This document shows, piece by piece, positions 44,226 through 53,420 of a stretch of 64,000 bases of DNA; within the stretch, counting starts at the first letter, position 1, and each line of letters begins with the position of its first letter. Origin of the DNA: DATJPR01 sp963811705. Lineage in GTDB: Bacteria > Bacteroidota > Ignavibacteria > UBA10030 > UBA6906. A model generated the notes under the pieces. That model had not been told where the DNA came from, did not search any database, and saw only the letters and a list, made by a program, of their open reading frames with translations. The DNA is taken from positions 1 through 64,000 of the forward strand of contig CAWESL010000005.1 of NCBI GenBank assembly GCA_963811705.1, in the 5' to 3' direction. Made by a program: the position numbers and the translations under genes.

Positions 44226-45344
44226 TTGTCCGGCTACCTCGATCGATCCGTCAAAAGGATAGTCATCGCGGCCTTGCGCCTCCGGTTCCCGGCTCAATCG
44301 ATAGCGCATGCAGGCCCTCCTGAATCGATCCTCGTTATCCGCCAACACAATCAACTCGGCGACATGCTGTGCGTGGTCCCACTTCTTCGCGCCCTCCGCG
44401 CAACGTATCCCCACGCACGTCTCGTCCTGATGACCAGCACGGTGAACCACGAAGTGATGGAGGGGAACCGGTTCCTCGATGAGACGATCCTCTATGACAA
44501 GCGAGATTTCCTCGGCCGTCGGACAATCCACGTTGGGGCGCTTTGGGCGTACATCCGCCGACTACGCGGCCGGGCATTCGATACCGTCATTGTTCCGGCG
44601 ACAGTCTCGATGTCGTTCACGAGCGACCTTTTTGCATTTCTCTCGGGGGCGACACGCCGGATTGGGCCCGGGAGCCTGAATGGAATTCCGAACCCCTCGG
44701 GTTTTGTTTATACTGAAAGGGTGGACTTGGATTGGAGGGGTGAGAAAGCGCGGCACCAGACGCGACGAAACCTCGATATCATGGCCGGTAAGGGCGTGGA
44801 GACAGACAACCTGACGTATGAAATCACGTTGAGCGACCAGGAACGGTCCATCGGGCGGGCCAGATTTGCTGATTTGCGGTCGAAGGGTTTCGCCCTCATT
44901 GCGTATCACCCCGGCGCAGGCAAAGTGGCGAATCGGTGGCCTGCCGGGATGTTTGCTTCAGTGGCTAACACCCTCAGCCGGCGTTGGAATGCCAGGACGA
45001 TCATTACATGCGGACCGATGGATGACGAGCCTGTAAAAGACATGGTCTCCACATTAAATGCTGAGTATCAACTTATTCAAAATGAAAGCATAAGAGCTGT
45101 TGCCTCATGTCTTTCCGAGGTCGATTTGTTGATATCCAACGATACCGGTATCATGCACGTCGGGGCGGCAGTCGGGACTCCGGTTCTTTCGCTGTTCGGT
45201 CCGACAGATGCCGGTCAGTGGGCGCCCCTCGAGGAAGAGAGTGTCTCCCTTGAAGCACCGAACGGCATTATTGACGAAATTACGGAAGAGGAAGTGATTC
45301 GGATGGCGGACCAGATGTTGCGCCGGAGGAGAAACGTACCATGA
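44226..45344 (+). CDS. Glycosyltransferase family 9 (heptosyltransferase-like)
   Basis: 372 residues, TTG start. GT-B fold: N-terminal ILVIRQHNQLGDMLCVVPLLRALRATYPHARLVLMT is the GT9 signature; C-terminal IAYHPGAGKVANRWPAGMF and LLISNDTGIMHVGAAVGTPVLSLFGPTDAGQW form the nucleotide-sugar site. It transfers a sugar to lipopolysaccharide core or another glycan at the inner membrane. It overlaps nadA by four bases. Confidence 0.88.
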   Translation: MSGYLDRSVKRIVIAALRLRFPAQSIAHAGPPESILVIRQHNQLGDMLCVVPLLRALRATYPHARLVLMTSTVNHEVMEGNRFLDETILYDKRDFLGRRTIHVGALWAYIRRLRGRAFDTVIVPATVSMSFTSDLFAFLSGATRRIGPGSLNGIPNPSGFVYTERVDLDWRGEKARHQTRRNLDIMAGKGVETDNLTYEITLSDQERSIGRARFADLRSKGFALIAYHPGAGKVANRWPAGMFASVANTLSRRWNARTIITCGPMDDEPVKDMVSTLNAEYQLIQNESIRAVASCLSEVDLLISNDTGIMHVGAAVGTPVLSLFGPTDAGQWAPLEEESVSLEAPNGIIDEITEEEVIRMADQMLRRRRNVP

Positions 45345-46303
45345 TCAGACCCCTGAACGGCAAAAGCGGCGAGGGACGTTCGAAGGAGGAGATGCGACAG
45401 GAGATCCTTCGGCTGAAACACGAGCTGAACGCGGTGATCCTGGCACATTACTACCAGGAGTCGGAGATCCAGGATCTTGCGGACTTCGTCGGGGACAGTC
45501 TGGAACTCTCCCGCAAGGCTGCGGCAACCACTGCCGACGTCATCGTGTTTGCCGGGGTACACTTCATGGCGGAAACCGCGAAGATCCTCAATCCCGGGAA
45601 ACTCGTTTTACTGCCGGATATAAACGCGGGGTGTTCTCTCGCGGAAGGGTGTCCCGCGCAGCAATTCCGCGCGATGCGCGCGTTGCACCCGGATCACGTA
45701 TCGATCACCTATATCAACTGCTCCGCTGAAGTCAAGGCGTTGAGTGACATCATTTGTACATCGAGCAACGCCGAGAAGATCATCCGACAGATCGCGCCGG
45801 ACAAGCCCATCTTCTTCGCACCCGACCGGAACCTCGGACACTACCTTGTGAAGAAAACCGGGCGGGACATGCTGTTATGGGAAGGATCATGCGTGGTGCA
45901 TGAGACGTTCAGCCTTCGGAAGCTTGCGGCGCTGCAGGTGGAACACCCGGAGGCGGAGGTCATCGCGCACCCGGAGTGCGAGGAAGCCGTTTTAGCGCGG
46001 GCTGCCTTTATCGGATCGACGACGGGTTTGCTGAAGCATGTTCTCGGTTCGTCGAAGCAGCAGTTCATCGTCGCGACGGAGTCCGGCATTCTTCATCAAA
46101 TGCAGATGCAGGCCCCGTCAAAGGAGTTTTTCGCCGCCCCCCCGGAAGCGAATTGCGCCTGCAATGAATGCCCGTACATGCGGCTCAACACCGTCGAAAA
46201 ACTGTACCGGTGCATGCGGGACCGCACACCCGAAATCACTCTGCCTCAAGAGATCATGTCAAAGGCCCTGAAGCCGATCGAGAGGATGCTGGAGATGAGC
46301 TGA
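45341..46303 (+). CDS. nadA: Quinolinate synthase
   Basis: 320 residues. It condenses iminoaspartate with dihydroxyacetone phosphate using a 4Fe-4S cluster. Cluster cysteines are C98 (NAGCSLA), C184 (EGSCVVHE) and one in NCACNECPYM (probably C277). LAHYYQESEIQDLADFVGDSLELS is the conserved N-terminus. No nadB or nadC lies nearby. Confidence 0.94.
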   Translation: MIRPLNGKSGEGRSKEEMRQEILRLKHELNAVILAHYYQESEIQDLADFVGDSLELSRKAAATTADVIVFAGVHFMAETAKILNPGKLVLLPDINAGCSLAEGCPAQQFRAMRALHPDHVSITYINCSAEVKALSDIICTSSNAEKIIRQIAPDKPIFFAPDRNLGHYLVKKTGRDMLLWEGSCVVHETFSLRKLAALQVEHPEAEVIAHPECEEAVLARAAFIGSTTGLLKHVLGSSKQQFIVATESGILHQMQMQAPSKEFFAAPPEANCACNECPYMRLNTVEKLYRCMRDRTPEITLPQEIMSKALKPIERMLEMS

Positions 46304-46324
46304 GGCAGCGGAGAGCAGACAGCG

Positions 46325-46358
46325 GACAGCAGACGTGGACAGCGGACTGTCTGCTGTC
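46325..46358. repeat. Inverted repeat in GGACAGCAGAC-type low-complexity DNA
   Basis: GACAGCAGAC (46325-46334) and GTCTGCTGTC (46349-46358) are perfect complements. They lie inside a longer run of GCGGA/GCAGAC units (46305-46368) between nadA and the asnS promoter. It resembles the other low-complexity palindromes of the window in layout but not in sequence. Confidence 0.65.
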
Positions 46359-46382
46359 GGCAGTCCGATGTCAGCTTCAATT

Positions 46383-46411
46383 TTGATAATTCGCTTTTCC
46401 TTCCGTATATT
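46383..46411 (+). promoter_or_regulatory. Sigma70-like promoter for asnS
   Basis: TTGATA (46383-46388), 17-nt spacer, TATATT (46406-46411). The asnS ATG is at 46469. Confidence 0.7.
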
Positions 46412-46468
46412 CCCAATCATCCTGTCGCGACGCGGCGTTCCTCTCACCTCAGTTCTGAATTCAAAGCG

Positions 46469-47764
46469 ATGGCACGAACCTACATTGAAGACCTCTCCGG
46501 CCTTGTCGGGCAGGAAGTGACCTTGAAGGGCTGGCTCTACAACAAGCGCTCAAGCGGGAAGATCCGATTCCTGATCCTCCGGGACGGTACGGGCGTCTGC
46601 CAGGGTGTGCTCGTCAAGGCATCGGTCAGTGAAGAGCTCTTTGCGAAATTCGACCTGCTGACGCAGGAATCATCGTTCAGCATGACCGGCGTCGTTCGCA
46701 AAGAGCCGCGCGCACCCGGCGGCTATGAAATGGATGTGACTGCGGTCGACGTCATTGCCGTCGCATCGGAATACCCCATCACGCCGAAAGAGCACGGAGT
46801 CGAATTCTTGATGGACCGCCGCCATCTCTGGCTCCGCTCAAGCCGGCAACATGCAATCATCCGCGTCCGGCACCAGATCATCAAGGCGATCAGGGAGTAC
46901 TTCGACAACCGCGGGTTTGTCCTTCTCGACGCGCCGATTTTCACCCCGGCCGCCTGCGAAGGAACGAGTACACTGTTCGGAACGGACTATTTTGACATGG
47001 GCAAGGCGTACCTGACGCAATCCGGTCAATTGTATGGAGAAGCCGGTGCCATGGCGTTCGGAAAGGTGTATGTGTTCGGCCCGACATTCCGGGCGGAAAA
47101 ATCGAAGACGCGCAGGCACCTGACGGAGTTCTGGATGGTTGAGCCGGAAGTGGCGTTCAACGATCTGAATGACGACATGGATCTCGCGGAGGAATTCCTC
47201 GAGCATATCGTCCAGTCCGTTCTCACGCACCGGAAGCCGGAGCTGGAGCATCTTGGCCGAAACCTGAAATTTCTCGAGAATGTGAAGAGGCCTCTGCCGA
47301 GAATATCGTATGACGAAGCCGTGGACATTCTCAAGAAGCACGACATCGCGTTCGAGTGGGGCAATGATCTCGGAGGGACGGATGAGACCGTCGTTTCGGA
47401 GCAGTTCGACCGGCCGGTCATGGTGCACCACTATCCCGCGGCGGTCAAGGCCTTCTACATGAAGCGCGATCCGCAGCGGGCAGACCTTGCCCTCGCCGTG
47501 GATGTTCTCGCCCCGGAAGGGTACGGGGAAATCATCGGCGGAAGCCAGCGCGAAGACAATCTCGAAGCCCTGACGGAACGGCTGAAAGAACAAAACCTTC
47601 CGCAGGAGGCCTTCGATTGGTATCTTGATTTGCGACGTTTCGGTTCCGTACCGCATTCGGGATTCGGACTCGGCGTTGAACGCACCGTGGCGTGGATCTG
47701 CGGACTCGACCACGTGAGAGAGACAATCCCGTTTCCGCGCATGATTTATCGTCTTACCCCCTGA
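46469..47764 (+). CDS. asnS: Asparaginyl-tRNA synthetase
   Basis: 431 residues, class II. OB-fold anticodon domain first (EVTLKGWLYNKRSSGKIRFLILRDGTG), then motif 2 region GPTFRAEKSKTRRHLTEFWMVEPE and motif 3 GFGLGVERTVAWICGLDHVRETIPFPR. The length and the HLTEFWMVE block fit AsnRS rather than AspRS. With GlnRS also present, both amides may be charged directly. Confidence 0.93.
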   Translation: MARTYIEDLSGLVGQEVTLKGWLYNKRSSGKIRFLILRDGTGVCQGVLVKASVSEELFAKFDLLTQESSFSMTGVVRKEPRAPGGYEMDVTAVDVIAVASEYPITPKEHGVEFLMDRRHLWLRSSRQHAIIRVRHQIIKAIREYFDNRGFVLLDAPIFTPAACEGTSTLFGTDYFDMGKAYLTQSGQLYGEAGAMAFGKVYVFGPTFRAEKSKTRRHLTEFWMVEPEVAFNDLNDDMDLAEEFLEHIVQSVLTHRKPELEHLGRNLKFLENVKRPLPRISYDEAVDILKKHDIAFEWGNDLGGTDETVVSEQFDRPVMVHHYPAAVKAFYMKRDPQRADLALAVDVLAPEGYGEIIGGSQREDNLEALTERLKEQNLPQEAFDWYLDLRRFGSVPHSGFGLGVERTVAWICGLDHVRETIPFPRMIYRLTP

Positions 47765-47774
47765 CGAACACACT

Positions 47775-48689
47775 ATGCTGAAAATCCAGAACCTTCGAAA
47801 AGAGTACGCCAAGGTCGTCGCCCTGGAGGACGTTTCCTTTGAGGTCGAGCGAGGTGAAATTTTCGGCCTGATCGGGCCGAACGGCGCAGGAAAGACAACG
47901 ACCATCAGGATTATCCTGAACATCATCGAGGCGGACGGGGGGCGCGTCCTGTTCGAGGGGAAAGAATTCTCGAACGAACTGCAAAACAAAGTCGGATATC
48001 TCCCGGAAGAGCGGGGCCTCTACAAGAAGAGCACCGTCATGGACACCGTGTTGTACTTCGCGGAACTGCGCGGGATGGTGAGAAGCAACGCGAAGGTGCA
48101 GGCGGCGGAGTGGCTGAAGAAGTTGGGTCTGGGCGATCACAGCCGGAGAAAAGTCGAGGAGCTTTCCAAAGGAAACCAGCAAAAGGTCCAGTTCATCATT
48201 GCGATCCTCCACGACCCGGCGCTGATCATTCTGGATGAACCGTTCTCCGGGCTCGACCCGGTCAACCAGGAAGTGTTCAAGGAGATCTTTCTTGAACTGA
48301 AGCAGCAGGGGAAGGCGGTCATTTATTCCACGCATCAAATGGAACAGGCGGAGAAGCTGAGCGACTCCCTGTGTTTAATCAATAAGGGGAAATCGGTCCT
48401 CCAGGGTCCGATGCGGGAGATCAAGAGGAAATACGGCTCGAACACCCTGTTGATCGAGTTCAACGGAGACGGAACGTTTCTCGAACGCCTCCCGGGCGTT
48501 ACACACGCGATGCGCTATGGGAACAGCGCCGAACTGCAGCTCGACGGCGTCGTGGATTTCCGACAGATGATTCAGGAGATCAATACGCGACTCGATCTCC
48601 GGAAAATCGAGCTGAAGGAGCCGTCGCTCCAATCGATCTTTCTGGAAGTTGTCGGGGCGCGCAAAAACCCTGCGGAGGCGACCCCATGA
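47775..48689 (+). CDS. ABC transporter ATP-binding protein (NatA-like)
   Basis: 304 residues. Walker A GPNGAGKT (34-41), signature ELSKGNQQKVQ, Walker B LIILDEPFSGLDP, and switch His in YSTHQMEQAEKL. The ~80-residue C-terminal extension is typical of DrrA/NatA exporters. It pairs with the next gene (four-base overlap) for ABC-2 type export of an unknown substrate; sodium extrusion is known for NatAB. Confidence 0.9.
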   Translation: MLKIQNLRKEYAKVVALEDVSFEVERGEIFGLIGPNGAGKTTTIRIILNIIEADGGRVLFEGKEFSNELQNKVGYLPEERGLYKKSTVMDTVLYFAELRGMVRSNAKVQAAEWLKKLGLGDHSRRKVEELSKGNQQKVQFIIAILHDPALIILDEPFSGLDPVNQEVFKEIFLELKQQGKAVIYSTHQMEQAEKLSDSLCLINKGKSVLQGPMREIKRKYGSNTLLIEFNGDGTFLERLPGVTHAMRYGNSAELQLDGVVDFRQMIQEINTRLDLRKIELKEPSLQSIFLEVVGARKNPAEATP

Positions 48690-49936
48690 ACAAGATCTTC
48701 GCCGTTGCCCGTTGGGAGTATGTGGAGAAGGTGAGAAGCAAGGCGTTTCTTATCGGGTTGCTGGTCACGCCGGTCATCATGCTGGCGATGGGTTTCCTCC
48801 CGATGTTATTTGTAACCCAGGAAGACAGCACGACGAAAGTCCTCGGCATCATCGATCGCAGCGGTGTCGTCGGCGATCAATTCCGCATCCGGATGGAATC
48901 GAAGTTCAAATTGTCGAATGGGAATCCGAACTATGTCGTCAGGATCATCGATTCGCCGACGACGGATCCGGATTCAGCGGTGAAGAATGCCGACGCGATG
49001 GTCCTGAACGGGGACCTGGAGGGCTTCTGCATGGTGGGCGGGACGGTGACCGGAGACAGCGTCAATCTGCAGTACCGTTCCCGGACCGTCGGCGATTTCC
49101 AGTTGCTCGACCGAATGGAAAAAACGCTCCGGGGGATCATTGCCGAGAAGCGTGCACAGAACATGGGATTAAATCCTTCCATCGTCAAGGATCTCACCGA
49201 ACAATTCGACCTCAGGACCGTCAAGCTGAACAAGAGCGGAGGGCTGGAGGAGGCGGATTTCGGGAAGGTCTACTTTTCGTCATTCGCATTTATGATGATG
49301 ATGTTTTTTATGATCGTCACTTCCGGACAGTTGCTGGTCAGGAGCGTGATCGAAGAAAAATCCAACCGGATCGTCGAGGTTATCGTTTCGTCTTGTACGC
49401 CCAAAGAGCTGATGGCAGGGAAGGTCCTTGGCCTGAGCGGGCTCGGATTCACGCAGCTTATCATCTGGGGGGTGATCGGGTTGTTCATTTCCCTGAAGAC
49501 GGGAAATGTCTTTATCCACCCCGGCGAGGCGGGATTTCTCATTCTCTATTTCGTTCTCGGCTACTTGTTCTACGCCGGAGTGTTCATTGCAGCCGGTTCG
49601 CCGTTCAACACCGAGCAGGAAGCCCAGCAGGTGAATTCCTATCTGATTATCCTGCTGATTCTTCCGATCGTGCTTTCGTTTCCGGCCATGCGGAATCCCG
49701 AAGCAACATGGCTCCGGGTGATGACGTTCATCCCGTTCTTTACGCCCACGATGATGGCCCTCAGAGTGCCGATCCAGTTCCCGGCCCCATGGGAAATTGC
49801 CCTTACGGTTGTCATCATGGTCATCTCAATCTACGGAGCGATGGTCGCGGCAGGGAAGATCTTCCGGATCGGCATTCTCTCGACGGGGAAGAGTCCCAGC
49901 CTGCGAGAGCTCATCCGTTGGGTGAAGAACGGCTAA
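48686..49936 (+). CDS. ABC-2 type transporter permease (NatB-like)
   Basis: 416 residues. One N-terminal membrane helix (FLIGLLVTPVIMLAMGFLPML), a large extracytoplasmic domain (residues ~45-190), then five or so helices, including MMMMFFMIVTSGQLL and the conserved EEKSNRIVEVIVSSCTPKELMAGKVLG loop. Partner of the preceding ATPase. Confidence 0.88.
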   Translation: MNKIFAVARWEYVEKVRSKAFLIGLLVTPVIMLAMGFLPMLFVTQEDSTTKVLGIIDRSGVVGDQFRIRMESKFKLSNGNPNYVVRIIDSPTTDPDSAVKNADAMVLNGDLEGFCMVGGTVTGDSVNLQYRSRTVGDFQLLDRMEKTLRGIIAEKRAQNMGLNPSIVKDLTEQFDLRTVKLNKSGGLEEADFGKVYFSSFAFMMMMFFMIVTSGQLLVRSVIEEKSNRIVEVIVSSCTPKELMAGKVLGLSGLGFTQLIIWGVIGLFISLKTGNVFIHPGEAGFLILYFVLGYLFYAGVFIAAGSPFNTEQEAQQVNSYLIILLILPIVLSFPAMRNPEATWLRVMTFIPFFTPTMMALRVPIQFPAPWEIALTVVIMVISIYGAMVAAGKIFRIGILSTGKSPSLRELIRWVKNG

Positions 49937-49949
49937 GGAATCTTACTCC

Positions 49950-50456
49950 ATGTCAACGCGAACACTCCTCTCCCTCATTGCAGCGGCCCTGATCATGGGG
50001 CCATCATTCTCGAAAGCCCAGGTCGTCGTCTCCGAGCGCGGACGGGAAACGTCGATGCGGACAAACGTGTTCGGCCTCGGATTTGTCGGCGGTCCGGCGA
50101 CGGGGCTCGGGCTCAGTTTTCGCCATCACCTGCCGTCGCCCTTCAGCTACCAGTTGATCGGCGGGATCATCAAAGCGACGGACCGTCTCTACTATTCGGC
50201 GGGTGTGGAGTTCCAGTATGATTTGTCCCGCACGTCGGTGATCCGATTCTATGCGGCGGGTGGGATGTCATACTTCTTTTCCGGAGTGTCGGGTCACAAC
50301 GACATGGTCGCCCCGACGCGTGCGGGGATTGGTCTGGGTGCGGAAACAGAGACCGGCTCCGGCTTCCATGTGAACGGGGATCTCCTTTTTACGTACTTTA
50401 GCGACGGTACAGTGCTGCCGTTGCCGCAGATCGGATTCCATTATTATTTCTATTAG
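49950..50456 (+). CDS. Small outer-membrane beta-barrel protein, uncharacterised
   Basis: 168 residues. Signal peptide (LLSLIAAALIMGPSFSKAQ), then eight or so amphipathic strands with glycine turns (GLGLSFRHHL, YSAGVEFQYDL, FYAAGGMSYFF), ending in QIGFHYYFY with a terminal aromatic residue. Function unknown. It follows the exporter by 13 bases. Confidence 0.7.
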   Translation: MSTRTLLSLIAAALIMGPSFSKAQVVVSERGRETSMRTNVFGLGFVGGPATGLGLSFRHHLPSPFSYQLIGGIIKATDRLYYSAGVEFQYDLSRTSVIRFYAAGGMSYFFSGVSGHNDMVAPTRAGIGLGAETETGSGFHVNGDLLFTYFSDGTVLPLPQIGFHYYFY

Positions 50457-50561
50457 CCGTCCGCCGCGTGATGGAGCTTCTCCCGCTTTCCCCCTATGGA
50501 AACGCCGGACGCTGCGCCATCGCAGGGTGGGATTTCCGAAAAGGGGCAGGTCGGGTTTGGG

Positions 50562-50590
50562 TTGAATCTCGGTCGGTTTCCTTGTATTTT
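50562..50590 (+). promoter_or_regulatory. Sigma70-like promoter for the nuoJ-N cluster
   Basis: TTGAAT (50562-50567), 17-nt spacer, TATTTT (50585-50590), about 30 bases before the nuoJ GTG. No Shine-Dalgarno sequence is obvious in the short leader. Confidence 0.65.
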
Positions 50591-50619
50591 GAACCTTTGC
50601 CATCTCCCGCAAATAGCCA

Positions 50620-51132
50620 GTGAACGCAGAACTCCTTCTCTTTTTCTTCCTCGCAGCTGTTGGCGTTACAACCGCTGTTCTCATGATTACCCGGCGGAAC
50701 CCCGTGGTGAGTGCAGTCTGCCTCATCGGGAATTTCTTCGCCCTGGCCGGACTGTATCTCCTCCTGCGGGCGCAATTTCTGGCAGTCCTGCAGATCATCG
50801 TGTACACGGGCGCCATCATGGTCCTGGTGATTTTCGTGATCATGCTGCTGAATCTGGGCGACGAGCGTCGGCTGAGCGAACGGTTGAAATTACGATCGAC
50901 GATCGGCATCGTCTTCGCCGCCGGGCTTCTGCTCGAACTGTTTGTGATCATCGGCATCAGGGGGAGGGCAACGATCCCGGCGACCATGCATCCGCAAAGC
51001 GAATCCCTCGGGACAGTGGAGGGGGTGGGGAAGGCGCTGTTCGGGCGTTTCGTGCTCCCGTTCGAGATTACGTCGTTGCTGCTCCTTGTCGCGATCGTCG
51101 GTGCAGTTCTTCTTGCGAAGAGGAGACTATGA
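50620..51132 (+). CDS. nuoJ: NADH-quinone oxidoreductase subunit J
   Basis: 170 residues, GTG start, five membrane helices. VSAVCLIGNFFALAGLYLLL and LQIIVYTGAIMVLVIFVIMLL contain the conserved third-helix region of NuoJ. It is part of the proton-pumping membrane arm of complex I. Overlaps nuoK by four bases (ATGA). Genes for NuoA-I are not in the window upstream. Confidence 0.92.
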   Translation: MNAELLLFFFLAAVGVTTAVLMITRRNPVVSAVCLIGNFFALAGLYLLLRAQFLAVLQIIVYTGAIMVLVIFVIMLLNLGDERRLSERLKLRSTIGIVFAAGLLLELFVIIGIRGRATIPATMHPQSESLGTVEGVGKALFGRFVLPFEITSLLLLVAIVGAVLLAKRRL

Positions 51133-51434
51133 GCGTTCCCATTTCCTATTACCTGATCCTCAGCGCGACGATGTTCGTCATCGGCGTCGCCGGGGTCATG
51201 ACGCGCCGCAATGTCATCGTCGTGTTCATGTGCATTGAACTCATGCTCAATTCCGTCAATCTCACGCTCGTGGCATATTCGTCCGCCCTCGGCGACCTGA
51301 CCGGTCAGATGCTCGTGTTGTTCGTCATGGCTGTCGCCGCCGCGGAAGCGGCCGTCGGCCTGGCGATCGTCATCGCGCTTTTCCGGAACAAGCAAACCGT
51401 CGACATCGACGAAATCAATATTCTGAAATGGTGA
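51129..51434 (+). CDS. nuoK: NADH-quinone oxidoreductase subunit K
   Basis: 101 residues, three membrane helices. Conserved glutamates in FMCIELMLNSVNL and AAAEAAVGLAIVIALF form part of the proton path. A longer open frame upstream in this phase is only an extension through nuoJ in another frame. Confidence 0.94.
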   Translation: MSVPISYYLILSATMFVIGVAGVMTRRNVIVVFMCIELMLNSVNLTLVAYSSALGDLTGQMLVLFVMAVAAAEAAVGLAIVIALFRNKQTVDIDEINILKW

Positions 51435-51444
51435 TTGTCCTCCC

Positions 51445-53376
51445 ATGGCGTATCACGCAATCGGCATAGCGGTTTTTCTTCCCCTGTTCGGCTTTCTTCT
51501 CAACGGTCTTCTCGGCTGGAAGATCAGGAACGAACGTGTGGCCGGGATCATCGGCTCGTCCACCGTCGGGCTCGCATTTCTTGTTGCGGCCGCAACGTTT
51601 GTGCAAATGCTCGGCAGTCCGGTCGATGAGCGCACGCATGTGGTGACGCTGCTTCCGTGGATCCATGCCGGGACGTTCACCGTGAGTCTCGCGTACCAGG
51701 TGGATCAGCTATCCATTCTGATGATGCTGATCGTCACCGGCGTCGGATTTCTCATCCATGTCTACTCAATCGGGTACATGCACGGGGATCCCGGTTTCCG
51801 CAGATTCTTCGCGTACCTGAACCTGTTTATTTTTGCCATGCTGAATCTGGTCATGGCCGACAATTTTCTTTTGTTGTTCCTCGGCTGGGAAGGGGTCGGC
51901 CTGTGCTCGTACCTTCTCATCGGGTTTTGGTATGACAGAAAATTTGAAAAAGGGACGACGGGCGACGCCGCGAAAAAGGCGTTCATCGTCAACCGGATCG
52001 GCGACTTTGGTTTTCTGATCGGGATGTTCCTGATCTTCAAGACGTTCGGATCATTGGATTTCGCTTCGGTGTTTCCGCATGCATCTGCGCTGTCCGTGAA
52101 TTCGACGGTGATCACGGTGATCACGCTCGCCCTGTTTCTTGGAGCGACGGGAAAATCCGCGCAGATCCCGCTGTTCGTCTGGCTCCCCGATGCGATGGCC
52201 GGTCCCACGCCCGTCAGCGCCCTGATTCATGCTGCGACGATGGTCACGGCGGGTGTGTACATGGTGGCGCGGTGTTCCGTTCTTTTTGCGCTCGCGCCGC
52301 TGACGATGGCGGTCGTCGGCGTCATCGGAGCGGCGACTGCTCTGCTTGCCGCGAGCATCGGATTGGTACAAAACGATATCAAGAAAGTCCTTGCGTATTC
52401 GACGATCAGCCAGTTGGGTTACATGTTCCTCGCGCTGGGCGTCGGGGCGTTCAGCGCAGGAATGTTCCACGTTACCACGCATGCATTTTTCAAGGCGCTG
52501 TTGTTCCTCGGCTCGGGGGCCGTCATCCACGCGATGCATGAGGAGCAGAATATTCAGAACATGGGCGGGCTGCGACAGTCCCTTCCTGTGACCGCGTGGA
52601 CCTTCCTCGTAGGAACCGTGGCCATTGCCGGCATCCCGCCCCTGGCGGGTTTTTTCAGCAAGGATGAGATTCTCTGGAAAGCGTTTTCCGGCGGACATTG
52701 GTTTCTCTGGCTGCTCGGATTGCTCGGCGCGCTTCTGACGGCGTTCTATATGGTGCGCCTGTACACGCTGACGTTCGAAGGGACCCGACGGTGGGATGCA
52801 GGAAAGCATCCTCACGAAGCGCCCCGAACCATGACGATCCCCTTGATGGTTCTGGCGTTCCTCTCAGTGGTCGGCGGTTTCGTCGGGCTCCCGGCGAGTC
52901 TCGGCGGTTCGAATCCCTTCGAACAGTGGCTCGATCCCGTCTTTGAACAGGCGAACGCCATTCTGGCACCGGGCGATCACAGCGGTGCGATGACGGAGTA
53001 CCTCCTGATGGGCCTGTCCGTCGCCGTTGCCGTCCTCGGGATCCTCATTGCACGCCGTTGGTACCTGGAACGACCGGCGATCCCCGAGACGCTGAAACGA
53101 CGGTATGGAGCGGCCTACCGGTTGCTCTGGAACAAATACTACGTCGATGAGGCATACGACGCGGCTGTCGTGACCCCTGTCGTCAAGGGTTCCGAAAAAC
53201 TCCTCTGGAAGGGCGTGGACGTCGGAGTCATCGACGGGACGATCAACGCGGGGGCAAGGATTATCGGATGGTTCAGCCGCACTCTCCGGGTTGTCCAGAC
53301 CGGGGTGGCCCACAGTTACATCCTCGTATTCATCTGCGGTGTTGTTGCGTTTCTCGGCTGGGTGCTGTTTCGCTAA
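51445..53376 (+). CDS. nuoL: NADH-quinone oxidoreductase subunit L
   Basis: 643 residues, Mrp-antiporter-like with about 16 helices. LGWEGVGLCSYLLIGFW carries the conserved glutamate, LPDAMAGPTPVSALIHAATMVTAG the lysine/histidine channel helix. The C-terminal part forms the long lateral helix along the membrane arm. Confidence 0.95.
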   Translation: MAYHAIGIAVFLPLFGFLLNGLLGWKIRNERVAGIIGSSTVGLAFLVAAATFVQMLGSPVDERTHVVTLLPWIHAGTFTVSLAYQVDQLSILMMLIVTGVGFLIHVYSIGYMHGDPGFRRFFAYLNLFIFAMLNLVMADNFLLLFLGWEGVGLCSYLLIGFWYDRKFEKGTTGDAAKKAFIVNRIGDFGFLIGMFLIFKTFGSLDFASVFPHASALSVNSTVITVITLALFLGATGKSAQIPLFVWLPDAMAGPTPVSALIHAATMVTAGVYMVARCSVLFALAPLTMAVVGVIGAATALLAASIGLVQNDIKKVLAYSTISQLGYMFLALGVGAFSAGMFHVTTHAFFKALLFLGSGAVIHAMHEEQNIQNMGGLRQSLPVTAWTFLVGTVAIAGIPPLAGFFSKDEILWKAFSGGHWFLWLLGLLGALLTAFYMVRLYTLTFEGTRRWDAGKHPHEAPRTMTIPLMVLAFLSVVGGFVGLPASLGGSNPFEQWLDPVFEQANAILAPGDHSGAMTEYLLMGLSVAVAVLGILIARRWYLERPAIPETLKRRYGAAYRLLWNKYYVDEAYDAAVVTPVVKGSEKLLWKGVDVGVIDGTINAGARIIGWFSRTLRVVQTGVAHSYILVFICGVVAFLGWVLFR

Positions 53377-53420
53377 CGGCGTGACGGCAATTCTCTCATT
53401 GACAGACACGTGCGTTGTTC

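Noticed and set aside
50496..51434. 312-codon frame ending in NuoK
   Set aside because: Only the last 101 codons look like a protein (NuoK). The rest overlaps nuoJ in another frame.
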